A stretch of 64,000 nucleotides of DNA. It comes from Metellina segmentata. Lineage: Eukaryota; Arthropoda; Arachnida; Araneae; Tetragnathidae. Position numbers and translations under genes: made by a program. The notes beneath the pieces were generated by a model. The model was not told the DNA's origin. It did no database searches and saw nothing but the letters and a program-made list of their open reading frames with translations. This document shows, one piece after another, positions 32,901 to 45,130 of the stretch. Location of the stretch: positions 76,056,416 to 76,120,415 of the forward strand of contig OX375878.1 of NCBI GenBank assembly GCA_947359465.1, written 5' to 3'. The stretch's first letter is position 1. The number at the start of each line of letters is the position of its first letter.

Positions 32901-34792
32901 AAGACAAGAACTTGGGGAGAAAGTGTAAAAGCGTTCCGTTCTTAGAGAACTGCTGTTGACATTTTCAATGCAAGTCCCACATAATACATTCTTTTCTTAC
33001 GCAAGAGCGCCTCGGACACAATCTGGGAACTACTTGAAAAAGTTAACGAATGTCTCTGTCTCCCTGAATGGGACAGAGTGAATGGAAGAATATTCAAATT
33101 AACTGGCGTAACGTATTCTACAGAATCCGGCACCCTGGACTCCTGCCAAGTCTCTGGAAAAGAGGGCTTCTGCACCCAAAATGTTTCTCGGAATCGCTTA
33201 AAAATGTAGTTTTCTAGATTTTTCAGAAAAGTACGAATGCGTGTTCGCTGCTTTTTAATTTCCTAATGGTGTTTACCAAGTAGAGTTGGAAAGAACTGTA
33301 TGTTTTGCTGGAGTAAAAATATACAAGACGGAATTGTTTTTCCGCGTTGTGAGAAAAAGGATTATGGGAAAAAGACCAAGAGAAAGCAACCCCTGAATTC
33401 CGTTCTAATCGAAGAAAGCAAGGAAAAGATAGGACTAAGGTCCGCGGCTGATCGTCAAGGAACTTTAATTTACTGAGATAGAGTTGTGTGATAAAATATG
33501 GCATCAAAAGCATCTGTCTACATTCCCGTGATGCAGCGAGAAATCCACTCGTTTGAAGAAACGGGGAAATCTGTTTCATTTTTACAAACCAGAAACAAAA
33601 AGTTCATGTAATGTATTGATTACATTACAATTTCTAGACAGCTTTTTTGGATTAATGGTTTTGGCCATCATTTCCGCTGCCATTTCTTACAGTTTTGTTT
33701 TCCAGTGGTTCAGACGAACCCAGAAAAGCAGTAATAGATCTCCCAGAGCTGTTATTTTCAGTGGGTAAGTTGCCAAAAACTCAAGAAATGGGAATTTAAG
33801 AAGTCTTAATAAATTATACACTATACTTATTAAAACTTCATAAGTAAACACTCAGATATTTCTTACAAGTAATCTTGGTAATAAATCATGCTTATAATCT
33901 TCAGCATATTGATAACATCTCATTGATAATACAACTCGATTTTTTTTTTGGAAAAATAATTTACTTTCTTTATTTACTTAAGACGTGATACAAACGTCTC
34001 TAGAAAATACTGGGTTTAACAGTAATTAATCTCATGGGTCATTATCGAAATAATCTTATATATTTTATACCCTTTTAGATTTTTAGATAACGCACTTTCT
34101 CTTAGTTATTTCACTACTTTTGATATTATCTATGAAACCTTTACCAAAAATTATGAAACAAGAATTCGAAACAGCTTTTATTTGTAGATTCTTTTGTTTC
34201 GAAAAAAGCACCTTGAGTTGTTTTCAACACTTTACAATTAATTTCGTAGAAAAGTATTTTAAACGCTTATGGAAACAAATTATTCTAGAGAAAACTATAA
34301 GCATTTTGAATATAAGCCTTTAGCGAAAATAAGAATCATGGAGTATTTTGTTTAGATCATCACTAAAGAAAGAGAGAGAGTGCCATCTCACTGATCTTTA
34401 TTTATTCATTTCAACATGAAGTAAACTTCAATTAAGTGTTTGAATTAATTTCAACTCATTTTCTCTCTAAAAACCAAGAAACCAAGAACCTTATCATTTC
34501 ATAATGTTCAAAGTATCTAATAGCACATCAAATATAATTTTTTTAGAACTTTAAAACCAAGCTGAAGCTTATTATGCATTGACTATAACGATTGCTTCCG
34601 CATGTAAACTGTCGGAAACAAAAAACTTTTTGTAAATTTGAAAAGAAATTTCTTAGCATGCAATGAAACAAGCTTTCTTCTTATAATTTTTTTAAAAAGA
34701 TTTAAAAAAAAAATTAACTACATTTGAAAGAAATGGCTTTGGTTTAAGATTTTTCTCTTTTGATAAAATTAAATTTTGTTTTTATAGTAAAA
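32901..34792. other. Mostly unique DNA, no gene recognised
   Basis: Open frames of 71-118 codons at 33223-33579 (-) and 33553-33768 (+) show no domain I know. No transposon ends seen. The right end is the target duplication of the next SINE. Confidence 0.4.
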
Positions 34793-34803
34793 TGCAAGAA
34801 CAA

Positions 34804-34961
34804 TATGAGTGGAGTGCCATCTCAGGTGTGACCTCGTCATCTGACCGTGGTACAAAATTACGTGGTGTTGTACTCGATCTTTTTCTTCGGGGTTGATCCC
34901 GGACAGTCGCCAATAGCCCATTATGTTGCTCCTTGTGACGTTAACTAAATACCTACTTACC
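34804..34961 (+). mobile_element. 5'-truncated SINE with 11-bp target duplication
   Basis: Starts within the body (GAGTGGAGTGCCATCTCAGG) and runs through CGTCATCTGACCGTGG and GGGGTTGATCCCGG to the tail TACCTACTTACC. It is flanked by TGCAAGAACAA on both sides (34793-34803, 34962-34972). The duplication proves a separate retroposition with loss of the tRNA-like head. Confidence 0.9.
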
Positions 34962-35304
34962 TGCAAGAACAACTTGGGAATAAGAGTTGTGAAAGACAGT
35001 TGAATAATTCGGTTAGCCACTCTGCTGTTAATTGTAGATACACGACTGTTAGTTAAAAATGGCCTAAGGTTGGTGTAGTTCTTATAACGTAAGGGCCATA
35101 GTTAGCAAAGTTGCACCCATCACAAGTAAACATGAGCCAAAAGGGTTTAAAGGGCTCAGTTTTATTGACTATGAGTTTTATTATCAATAAGACAGGATCT
35201 CTAATGAGAAAGTTAAATCTTTTGATTAACTTTATATGAGACATTTAAAATAGCCAATAAAAGGATTGGTTTTTAATAAGGCTTATGATATATTATATTA
35301 TATC
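34962..35304. other. Spacer with a diverged hairpin-core repeat at 35075-35150
   Basis: TTATAACGTAAGGGCCATAG, GCAAAGTTGCACC and CACAAGTAAACATGAGCC are a decayed copy of the hairpin-core repeat found in the 38.6-42.8 kb arrays. Otherwise nothing. Confidence 0.45.
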
Positions 35305-35357
35305 AATAGCCCATTGTATTGCTCCAGTACGACGTTAATTAACTACTAACATACCCT
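35305..35357 (+). mobile_element. Tail-only SINE insertion
   Basis: Starts exactly at AATAGCCCATTGTATTGCTC and ends GTTAATTAACTACTAACATACC. The six bases TATATC precede it and follow it, a possible short target duplication. The start point is the same as in the 54-bp insertion at 2425. Confidence 0.7.
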
Positions 35358-37139
35358 ATATCTTATTGAAGTTTACACTTTTAAAACAGCTTTCAGCTTA
35401 AATACGATAGAATATTTATAAAAACTTTTTTAGTTAGTACATATTTGGAATTTTTATTATTTAAATTTCACTATATTTGAAAGAAATAGCTTCTGTTCAT
35501 TATATTTTATTTTGTGATATGTTTAATTTTTTTAAATTAAAATCCAAGGACAACTTTGGAATAAGAGTTGGGACTGTCAATGGAATTTAGTGTTATTAAA
35601 ACGTATCAATTGGAAAAAGAAAGAGTGTCATTCCAAAATTCAGATGAGTTAATTTTTCATTCTGGACTAGTTCATCAGCATACTAATTGCTGTGACATTT
35701 TGGGAAATGCAAAAATGTAAAGCCCAACGGCTTTATCATTAATTAACAACCCATAATGGTTTTAATTCAAGTAATTACTCTATCATCTCTATTTCATTAA
35801 ACTTTGAAATAGAATGGGATTTATGCAATGCAAAAATGCTCTCTACGATATGAAAAATCTTTTAAATTACTACCAAATACCTAATTGTAAAATATTTCAA
35901 ATCTCAATTTCATTTATAAAGTGTCATCTCACAGAAAAATCATTTAACTGTACCAATAAAATTATAGTTGATCAATTATGATTATGAAATTTTATACTGC
36001 TTCGCAAATGGTAACATGAGAACTGGCCCATTGAACTGGTATTGAACGGGCCCATTATGAAATTTAAAGGAACAATGTTAAGAAAATATTATTATCTTTA
36101 TTTCTATAGTAGAAAGTTTCGTGGAGAGAGAATCGATTAAATGAAAAGACATTTACTTCTAAACATCAACGTGACCACCTATACATTTTTTGTCTGTATC
36201 TCATGCTTAAACTATTAAACAGCGCAAAGAGATAATCTACTGTTTATTAAACTTAAATAATATATAATACTGGGGCATATGTAAACCAATATATTCAAGA
36301 CAAATCAAATCTTATATTGTATAAAGAAAGGTAAGGTGTCGCGGACATACCAAAATATGCTTATCACTGTAAGATTTCCTGTGTACATTTTGATGTGGTC
36401 TTTATACTTTATGAAAACTATTAGCATGTCCTTGATTGAACTGATCTGACTTGGTTTTAAATCTGGCTTGCACTTGTGTTCAACACGTGTATCTCTATTC
36501 TTATGATGTATCGTAATTATCTTTTCAGTTGATAGATGTTAGTTTTGTAACTAAAAAAATCAGATCATAGATTAAAAGTTGTAATCCTATTTTAAGTAAC
36601 ATGAATGCCTTCCACGTTTGGAATGTGAATTGTATTCTTCTGGCGATGTGAATTGTATTCTCTGTATAAATTCTTCACCTCAAAGTAAAGTTTATTCATT
36701 TATAGGTATTTTAACTATAAGATGAATGCTTTTTTTCAGTAATTAGTATGTCGATTTATTTTTATCATTTTATCAAGATGAATTATCATCTATTCGAAAC
36801 AGTGTTGGAAGACAAACTGCTTACCTTCTTTGAGAGAGTTAAAGCTACGTATATAAATATTCTAAGTAAGTGTATTAAAAGTTTTGTTTGCTTTTTTTAT
36901 GGCGAAAGGGCAGTTCTGGAAAAGGTGCGTGATGTTTTTCATTCGCATAAATGAACATACACATGCAACAAAAGTTTTACTGACACAAGTAGTTACACCA
37001 GAATAGTTACATGATTCGAATCTTCTGTTTACAGCGCACAGGTTGCTCACAGTATAGTATAAGTATGAATTCTTTAAGTATAATATAGGTATGTCTAAGG
37101 TGCTGATTTGATATTCTGATACCACCTAGACTCAATCAT
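35358..37139. other. AT-rich DNA without recognised features
   Basis: No repeats or protein similarity supported. The frames around 36748-37125 are shadows of AT-rich sequence. Confidence 0.4.
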
Positions 37140-37247
37140 TCTATCATATATATATATATATATCATTCAGTCATATAATTCAATCTCCAAATTGAACGAA
37201 ATATTTCTCTAGGGCCAGTTGCAAAACTTTCCACGTTTCCACCTTTC

Positions 37248-37412
<165 letters not shown>

Positions 37413-37469
37413 CCTAAGGTGACTGTAAAAAACATTCTAGTTAAATTACAGATTTGCTGAGGTACAAAA

Positions 37470-37680
37470 TATTCTAGGTTTAATTATGCTAAGTATAAAT
37501 ATCGTAAGTGTAATGCTAAGTATAAGTATGCTATATATAAATATGTTAAGTATAAGTATGCTAAGACGTGTATAAATATGCTAAGTATAAGTATGCTAAG
37601 ACGTGTATAAATATGCTAAGTATAAGTATGCTATATATAAATATGCTAAGTATATAAGTATGTTAAGACGTGCATAAATA
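37470..37680. repeat. 35-bp minisatellite
   Basis: Units built from GCTAAGACGTGTATAAATAT followed by GCTAAGTATAAGTAT repeat at a spacing of about 35 bp, with shortened variations lacking ACGTG. All AT-rich. Confidence 0.85.
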
Positions 37681-37859
37681 TTCTTTCATTTGATATTCCT
37701 GTATCTAGGCTCCATATGAGACATAACGGACCTGCCTCCTCTGAAAAATCACCAAATATTACATTGTTGCTTTGAGCAAAATGTATCCAAACAAGATAAC
37801 AGGCACACAAAACTATTTCCCCCAAAGAAACTTTTTTTAACATAAAACCACTCACGAGA

Positions 37860-38330
37860 ATAAAACTTGATTTTCAGGATTCCATCCATGCAATATTAAA
37901 TAACCCCTCCTTTGTGTATTGCCAAAAACCGACATGGATTACAAACGTAATTAATCATAACAAACAACAAGACCCACAAATAAATGACGCAGTGAGAACA
38001 AACAACGATAACACAAGACCCCACTCAGACCAAAGCCATTCAATGCACTTTCCCGACGGATTCAACACGCCAGCATCCCTCTTCATCACAACGCAGTATA
38101 AGAGTCCCTCTTTTTCTTCCGTCCCGATCAAGCCGTTCAACGGCGTGTCCCAATTTAATTACGCTCCTGCCCGGCCACAAGATCGGCGATCGGTGCTCGG
38201 TACTTCGCAAACACACATCGCATTCTCTAATCGCATTTTTCACCGCGTAAACGAATTACTTTCCAATGAAGAGCAAAAGGGCGGAAGATCAGATATTCGC
38301 TTAAATTAATTAAAACGTGAGGGTTTCGAG
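37860..38330. other. GC-richer island, unknown function
   Basis: Composition here is clearly less AT-rich than the surroundings, with CCCGACGGATTCAACACGCC, GCCGTTCAACGGCGTG and GCCCGGCCACAAGATCGGCG. A 131-codon plus-strand frame (37914-38309) is open, but its peptide is low in hydrophobic clusters and has no recognised motif. GATCGGCGATCGG and GTTCAACGGCG form short palindromes. It could be a conserved regulatory element, an untranslated exon or a small unknown gene. Confidence 0.3.
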
Positions 38331-38604
38331 TTGACGAACTGGCTATAAAAAGCAGAATCCCCAGAGAGACGGAAATCTTGTCGTCGTGTCGCGATGGATA
38401 AATTTATTCGGAAATGTCTCATTCTCGCGAGAATTCCCTGCAGTGGCTCATTCAATTACAGATTGGTGGTTAGTGTTGCAGTCTCAATTCAGTAATCAGA
38501 TCGGATCGTTGAAAGGAGGTTTTATTAAGGAGAATAGTGTTGAAATGGGCGTAGTAATAAATGAGTTTTTTGGGGTTGAAGTTTCAATTTTGCTTGCGAT
38601 TTAA

Positions 38605-40870
38605 AAAATTAATTTGCGTGTAAATTAATTTGTTTTTGGTTATTTTTGATGTGGGATTTTAATGAAAACTTTTAGAAAAGAATTTGGTTTAATGTACTGT
38701 TCACCATTATCTATCTGATTCGCATACGCGTATTTGATCAATTTTTGCTTTTCATTATCGTATTACAGGGAGTGGGGGCCAGCTCAGATGCAGCCACGTC
38801 ATTTGATCGTGGTTCAAAATTAGGCGATGTTGACCTCGGTTTTTTTCCCCTCGGGTTTGATCCCGGACCGTCGCCGTTAGCCCATTGTGTTGTTCAAGAG
38901 TGACGTTAGTTAAAATACCTACTTACGCTATCGTATTATCAAAGTAATGTCAATTACGTTATTATTTTTTAATGACGCAAGGGACGTATTTGGCCAAGCT
39001 GAGCCAAACACAAGACAACGTCAAGTAATGGAAATAAGCGAGTGACGAGTTTTACTGATGCAGAAGCGCAAAATACGCCCAGGGCTGAAATTTCAATTTT
39101 GTCAAGAAAATTAATTGACTTATTTATGTACTTGATATGAAATATGGTGGGAATTTTGAGATTTTGTTTTGAGAAGAGGCTTTGATTGAATGTACTTTTA
39201 ACATCTACTTCATTTTTATATGCTTATTCAATTCATGTTTCCTTTTCTGATCGCATTATTAAATTAACAAACGTTGGTTTACCTTATAGCGTAGGGGCAG
39301 TACTGGGACAATATGTGCCAAACACAAGGCAGTAATGGATATAAAGATAGTAAACGACGCAAGACAGTGAGGATAAAACTCAAGTAATTAATATAAAGCG
39401 TAATGAAAGTTTTGCTGATGAAAATAAAATAAATACATTCAGGTTGAAAAAAAAAATTTGCCAACAAAAATGAATTTGTTTAGGATTATTATATATGTAC
39501 TCGAGACAAAACATGTGGATTTTGATGTTAAGTTTTGAAACGAGAATTTGGTTGATTGTAATTTTTCCGTTATCTATTTGATTTGTATACATGTACTGGA
39601 TTTATTTTTGCTTTTCTTTATAGTATTACTAGATGAATAACATGGTGTTGCTCGGTTTTCAAATATGACCGCGACATTTTCCTGTCTTAACTCAAATATA
39701 CAAATTCTGTAGAACGTGTTTCCTGCCGCAACAGCCAAAATATGATCCTGACATTTCAATGTGTTATTTATACATAAACCCTGTAGAACGTGTTTCCTTG
39801 TCCATGTCCATTCATTGCAGAAAAAAAACTTTAGATTTTAAAATTGGGGCCTCGAGGGGCACTTTTAGGATTATCTGTGTGCCAATTTTCATGGCTACAG
39901 ATTGATTGGTCTTAAGAAAGGAAAGAAATAGGTAATGTTTTCCGCAGTGTTCTAAAGTATAAATGTTTCAAATTTGGTGTGGATTGGTCACACGGTGTAG
40001 ATTTGTATAGAGAATACACTTATATCCGTTTTATATATACTATACGATTAATTGAATTAACATAGATAGGTTTGGTTTTTATACACAAGGGTCATATTTG
40101 GCCACGTAGTGCCAAACATAAGACATACAATGTCAAGTAAGACCTGAACGCCTAATCCGTTTTACTGATACAGAAAATATAAATACAGTCATGGTTTAAA
40201 AATAATCTTATGTCAAGAAAATTAATTTGCTTGGGATTGTTATCTGTGCACTTGATGCAAAATATGTGGTTTTTTAATGTTACATTTTGAGAAGAGAATT
40301 CGATTGAAATTATTTTTCACCATCATCAATTTGATTCGCATACGCATTTTCGTCACAGTTATGCTTTTCCTTATTGTCTAACAAAATTAACTAGATTGGT
40401 TTTGTTTTTTATGGCATAAGGGATATATTTGGACAAGCTGCACCAAACACATGACAAAGCCAAGTAATGGACACAAACGCGAAATAAAAGTTTTACTGAT
40501 ACTCAAGAGAGAAATACATCCAGGGGTGAAACTTCACTTTCGAAAGAAAATTAATTTGCTTGGGATTGTTATTTATGTACTTGAAACAAAACATGTGGGA
40601 TTTTAATGTTGTGTTTTGAGAAGAGAATTTGATTTAATGTACTTTACACCATTTTCCATTTTATTCATTTACGCCTATTCTATTCAGTTTTGCTTTACTT
40701 GTAGTATTATTTAATTAATTTATATTTTTTCGGTTTCTATCTCTTCTCTTATGACACAATATCTGACAAACTTTCCAAAAACAAAACAGGCAACGTCAAG
40801 TAATGGATATACACACAGTAACGTCAAGTAATGGATATTTCACTGATAACAGATAAATTTAGTTAAGTTT
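38605..40870 (+). repeat. Diverged tandem array with hairpin core, direct orientation
   Basis: Units of about 330-375 bp recur, marked by AAATTAATTTGCTTGGGATT, GTACTTGAAACAAAACATGTG, GAGAAGAGAATTTG and a hairpin-core module (ATGGCRYAAGGG, TTTGGCCAAGCTG, GCCAAACACAAGACAACG, TCAAGTAATGG). Good copies of the first landmark are at about 38609, 39099, 39465, 40217 and 40549. The wider 39465-40217 gap equals about two units and holds an internal duplication ending CTGTAGAACGTGTTTCC. A SINE is inserted at 38766. Confidence 0.7.
38766..38928 (+). mobile_element. 5'-truncated SINE with 10-bp target duplication
   Basis: Body from GGGGGCCAGCTCAG through CGTCATTTGATCGTGG and TTTGATCCCGGACC to the tail AAAATACCTACTTAC. 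Flanked by TATCGTATTA at 38756-38765 and 38929-38938. The insertion is younger than the surrounding tandem array, since it is present in one unit only. Confidence 0.88.
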
Positions 40871-42790
40871 AACTACAAGAATCAAACCTGCTCGGACATT
40901 TTCTATACTCATATTCAATAAAATAATGTAATCCGAAAAATAAATAGTCTCTCAAGAAACAAGGAAAAACCCCTTTAATATGAAATTTATTATGGTATTG
41001 AAAGTGTGAAATTAAAAAACCTGTTCATCCCAGTAGAACCTAATAAAAGATCTCAATATATTCCTTAAACTTTCTCTGATAAGAATATGAAATCCCAAGA
41101 GAATTTGAACATAATAGAAAAATTCGCTCTAAAACTATTGCTTAAATATTTGAAGCAAAAGTTTAATACAAAGAAGTAGGATTTAACGAAGAAGTAGGAT
41201 TAGAAATGCAAAGACGTACAAAGAAGTAGGATTAGAAAACTAGAATAATAACTAATTGAAAGGAAAGAGAGAGCTATGGTTTTATTATTCCTCTCTAATG
41301 AAGTTTAAGATAATTTAATATCTCTCAGGTAAAACAGACAAAATAAAATAAAAAACGGAATTTCATAATGCTGTAAAATTAAAAACAAAAAACTCATAAA
41401 TTGTATTATTAATTCTAATATAACTATGAAAACACGATATAAATATATTCTTTACACTTTCCTTGAAATGATTCAGGTCTTCAGTGAAATAAAAGCAATA
41501 AAAATATTTTTAGACATAAAAGGATTAGATTTTTGACTTCATCAAAACATTTCCGTATGGTTGTTAAACTAGAATAACTTCAAGAATTCCCATTACTCTC
41601 TTACTAACACTGACTTCAATTTATTTTAGATACAACATAAAAACTAAGAATTATCAAATTTCACAGGTAAAGTGAATTTATGTTGCACTGGAGCAAAACA
41701 ATGAGCTATTGGCACCAGACAGAATCGAATCTTAAAGGAATGATCCGAGTACTACATTTCGTAATTTTTAACCACTAGAATTTCATAAGGCAGTAAAATT
41801 GAAAATAAGAAACCCATTTCAGTATGACTCCAATCATGATGCGAAGTGAAGGCGATAAAGGCTTGATTCATCCTTGGTTGTATTTTTCTCTTCAGTGTCT
41901 TTCCTTGTATGTGTTTGTCCATTTACCTGATATTGTTTGGCGGAGCTTGGTCAAATATTGCCCATGTAGTAACAAAACCAACTCAACCAACCAATTATAT
42001 GATTCAACTTTATTCCTTTCATTTCACTTTCCATAACATCAGTACTCTCTCAAGTGAAATTAAAACGAAAACAATCTCACATAAAAGCAAGTCGAGCTTT
42101 TCTTGCGTGTACTTTCAATTACTTGACGTATGACACAGCTATGTTAAATATGGACTTTCCTCCATAAAATCAACCCAACCAACAAAACTATCTCTATATA
42201 CATTACACTTTAAATAGCATCAGGGAACTGTTCAATGAAATGAAAGCATTGAAATAATTCTATCTAAAAATATTGCCTAGACTTTTGAAGCCTTGAAAAT
42301 GTCCCTATGATTATACCTAAAAGTAACAAAAAAGCTTTCCTTGCGTGTATGTCCACTTCACGTTTGGTGCAACTAGGTCAAATATGGCTCTTCTGCCATA
42401 AAATCAACCCAACCAACAAAACGCGATCCCTATATACATTACGCTTTAAATAGCATCAGGAAACTCTTCAAAGAAATGAAAACATTGAATAATTCTATCT
42501 AAAAATATTGCCTAGACTTTTGAAGCCATGAAAATGTTCCTATGATTATACCTAAAAGTAACAAAAAAGCTCTCCTTGAGTGTATGTCCACTTCACGTTT
42601 GATGTGCAGCTAGGTCAAATATGGCCATCAAACCCAACCAACAACAACTATCCAACAATATTCTTCCCTCTTTCCTTAACATCAGTGTACTCTCCCCAAT
42701 GAAATTAAAACATTGAAAAACAACCAATCTAAAACCATTGCTTAGACTTTTGAGTCATCGAAAACTTTCCGTGCGATTATAAAACGGAAT
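40871..42790 (-). repeat. Tandem array with the same hairpin core, inverted orientation
   Basis: The hairpin-core module appears here in reverse: TTTGGCGGAGCTTGGTCAAA (41936), GTTTGGTGCAACTAGGTC (42365) and GATGTGCAGCTAGGTC (42602). It is followed each time by a decayed GCCATAAAATC and CAACCCAACCAACAA. Unit spacing is about 195-240 bp. Best-matched units (42190-42420 and 42421-42645) share ACATTACRCTTTAAATAGC, CTAAAAATATTGCCTAGAC and ATTATACCTAAAAGTAAC. The junction with the direct array is near 40.87 kb. A SINE fragment lies at 41665. Confidence 0.65.
41665..41775 (-). mobile_element. SINE tail and part of body
   Basis: Tail side GTAAAGTGAATTTATGTTGC, then ACTGGAGCAAAACAATGAGC, AATCTTAAAGGAATGATCCG and TTCGTAATTTTTAACCAC. 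The head is missing. Flanks AATTTCACAGG/GAATTTCATAAGG may be a decayed target duplication. Confidence 0.65.
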
Positions 42791-43810
42791 AACTCCAAGA
42801 GTGGGGAAGGCCATTTTCTCATTTCATTCCTAACTCAAGCTTAAGACAAGCGAAATCCGATCAGAATCTATTCGCTTGGATTTCTCTGAGGCGTCAAGGA
42901 ATTTGTCGGTGGAGTTATAAAAGCCCGCTTTCCCAAGATATACGAAAGTTGGAAAATTCTCTGAATCGTGCTTGATCAGTTTGTTAGCTTTCACCTTGCC
43001 AGACAAAGCCGATTTCCGAAACTTCTCAAGAGAAGACTTTTCCTTCTCCTTGAATAAAATAAATCGATATTGAGTCTCTGGGAATTTTTGTGTTGAGGCC
43101 TTGTCTGGCTGCAAAAGAAATCTTTTGTTATAAGGTATTTTTCACAAACCCTCGAAGTTGAATGAGTTTCTGCCGTTTTGCGCTTTTGCCAAATTTACAC
43201 ATTCGATGCATCTTCTGTTGATGTGTTCCATTTTCTTTTCCGGTCCCTCCCACTCACGAGATTCAAGAAATGAAAGTGAGGGCTTGTTTAGATTCTACTT
43301 AAGGGAAGGGAGCGGTGGTTTTCTTTTGCATTTCTACGGTGTGTTTCGAAGGAAATTTCGAAATAATTTCTGTACTTGTTGCGTAAACCTGAAAGCGCTG
43401 CGGTTTTAGTTGCTGACAACTTACCGCTAAAAGACTAAAAAATATTTCTTTCCTGCTAGTTTTTTTTTTTTTTTTAAATGTTTCAAAAAGCTTTGCCTAC
43501 AAATTTTTCTACCTCGGCTTTTTTTAATAGCTTTCTTCTCACATCAATCAATGAAATTCAGAATACATTTGTAAATTATTCACTTTCAATTACCATTCAA
43601 ATTAACTTTATGGGAATCGGATATTATAATTTTCAAAAATATCGACTTTGAGAATCTTAGAGATTTATATAAATTATTATATCTTCTTTCAGCTGATATG
43701 TCGCTTTTTAACTCCTACTAGAAGTTGTACATTCAATGTGTGTCATCGAAAACGCAGCACCATTAAGGAAGCATCCTTGAAATTTCCACGATGCGTGCGT
43801 AGATCATGGA
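42791..43810. other. Unassigned DNA, moderately GC-richer around 42840-43350
   Basis: A 94-codon minus-strand frame (42830-43114) and an 83-codon plus-strand frame (43158-43409) overlap a stretch with less AT bias. Neither shows a known motif, and no splice-supported gene model can be built by eye. Confidence 0.3.
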
Positions 43811-43855
43811 AATATATGCAAATTATTAATGCTGCAGCATATATGCAAATAAAGT
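43811..43855 (+). promoter_or_regulatory. Paired octamer (POU-type) motifs
   Basis: ATGCAAAT occurs at 43816-43823 and again at 43843-43850, both preceded by AT, 27 bp apart. Between them lies the palindrome ATGCTGCAGCAT. ATGCAAAT is the classic octamer bound by POU homeodomain proteins. Two copies within 35 bp make a plausible binding cluster, but in AT-rich DNA chance is not excluded. Confidence 0.3.
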
Positions 43856-44170
43856 GTACCAGTAGAGCCCTGTAAGCAGTTTAAAAGAGTGTATAGAGAG
43901 ACAGCTTTAAGTATTAGAAATGTGTTTTCTCGATGTGTATAGGAAGCTTAATTATGCCTCGATGAAAAGTACACCACTCATGTGAACACATTTTTGAGTT
44001 TTACAAAGGACGAATTGTGTTTTATCAAGACAGAGGATAATTCCTCCAAGAAATCGGTGCTCGTTTGTGCGAAAACAAACCACAAGGGTGCGCGCATGAA
44101 ACCGTTATTGGAAAGACGAAGTGATTGATGCGAATGATTGGGCAGCAGCCTCGTCACATCACCGAATGAG
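43856..44170. other. Spacer, possible upstream part of a Tc1 relic
   Basis: No clear feature. Sequence after about 44100 continues without a break into the repeated block at 44171. Confidence 0.35.
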
Positions 44171-44428
44171 GTCACAGGTATTTTGCTCATGTCAATTACG
44201 GATAGTTTTGCAACATCAAGAAACTATTGCACAAGTGTATTGCACGAAGAGCTGCGTCAGCCTGTACAATTCGACAGTCTGCGGAAGTGGGCAAATTTGG
44301 TCACAGGTATTTTGCTCATGTCAATTATGGATAGTTTTGCAACATCAAGAAACTATTGCACAAGTGTATTGCACGAAGAGCTGTGTCAGCCTATACAATT
44401 CGACAGTCTGCGGAAGTGGGCAAATTTT
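44171..44428 (+). repeat. 129-bp tandem duplication
   Basis: GTCACAGGTATTTTGCTCAT starts at 44171 and again at 44300. The two 129-bp units differ at only a few positions (CGGATAG/TGGATAG, CTGCGTC/CTGTGTC, CTGTACA/CTATACA). Since 129 is 43 codons, two overlapping frames stay open (116 and 123 codons) and show a duplicated peptide. By position this is probably the N-terminal part of the Tc1 relic that follows. Confidence 0.9.
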
Positions 44429-44514
44429 CCAATATTTCCTTTGTTGTGCCTACCTACCCAAGCGTCTGTAGCTGCAATGGTCTGTAGAAGGCCGAATAAG
44501 GACAGATGAATAGC

Positions 44515-45130
44515 ATGACATCATCTTTTCAGACAAATCTAATACTGTCTGCAGCACGACGACGATCGCGTCCTAATCTGGTGACAGACTTCATGACTTT
44601 TGCACTATATATCGCCATATCAGTCCATTACATGGCGTTATGACAAGATACTTCGATTGGATTCTACTCCCACACCATCCTAGCGCGCATTGTGGTTACC
44701 TCAGGCCTCGAAATAGATTTTTTGATACAAACCTTGATACCAAATTGATACCACACCTTTTGATACCAACAGGACAATTTGATACACACCTTGTGCAACT
44801 AAGGTTTTAAATAAGGCGCAAAGATTATATTTTAGATGCACTGCGTGCACCTAGCGGAAAAATATTAGGTGCACAATTTTATTTTCATGTGCACAGTGCA
44901 CCTGTGCACCCGGGTATTTCGAGCCCTGGGTTACCTTGAATAGTCACCTCTACATCTCTGACGTTTGGGAGCGTATTATAATCTCATATATACAGGGCTT
45001 GTCTGCGTCCAGTTCTCAACAGGACAATGTGCAACTGAATATGGGTATTCCTTCTTTGTCCATTATGTTCCATTTCTTCCATAAACTACTCGTTCACCAG
45101 ATCTGTCATTCATCGAACACGTAAGACTGG
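44515..45130 (+). pseudogene. Tc1-like transposase relic, copy A
   Basis: A frame segment IIFSDKSNTVC (44519 onwards) matches the first-Asp region of Tc1 transposases (IFSDES). ISVHYMAL follows in another frame. Then, after an inserted MITE, comes YIQGLSASSSQQDN, where QQDN is the second-Asp motif, followed by a decayed C-terminal region (HQICHSSNT). Stops and frameshifts separate the segments. Copy A and copy B (from about 45131) share a block from ATGACTTTT (44593 and 45142) to the end of the C-terminal part, so they are a local duplication. Confidence 0.65.
44702..44928. mobile_element. hAT-type MITE (227 bp) with perfect 8-bp target duplication
   Basis: Left end CAGGCCTCGAAATAG and right end TATTTCGAGCCCTG form inverted repeats (one mismatch, CAGGSCTCGAAATA). 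GGTTACCT stands on both sides (44694-44701, 44929-44936), the 8-bp duplication of hAT elements. Removing the MITE and one duplication restores the sequence found in copy B (GTGGTTACCTTCAACAG). The interior has repeated TTTTGATACAAACC/TTGATACCAA and GTGCACCTGTGCACC motifs, with no coding capacity. Confidence 0.92.

Noticed and set aside
42830..43114. 94-codon minus-strand frame as a gene
   Set aside because: No family recognised. Kept only as part of a less AT-rich stretch; transcript evidence would be needed.
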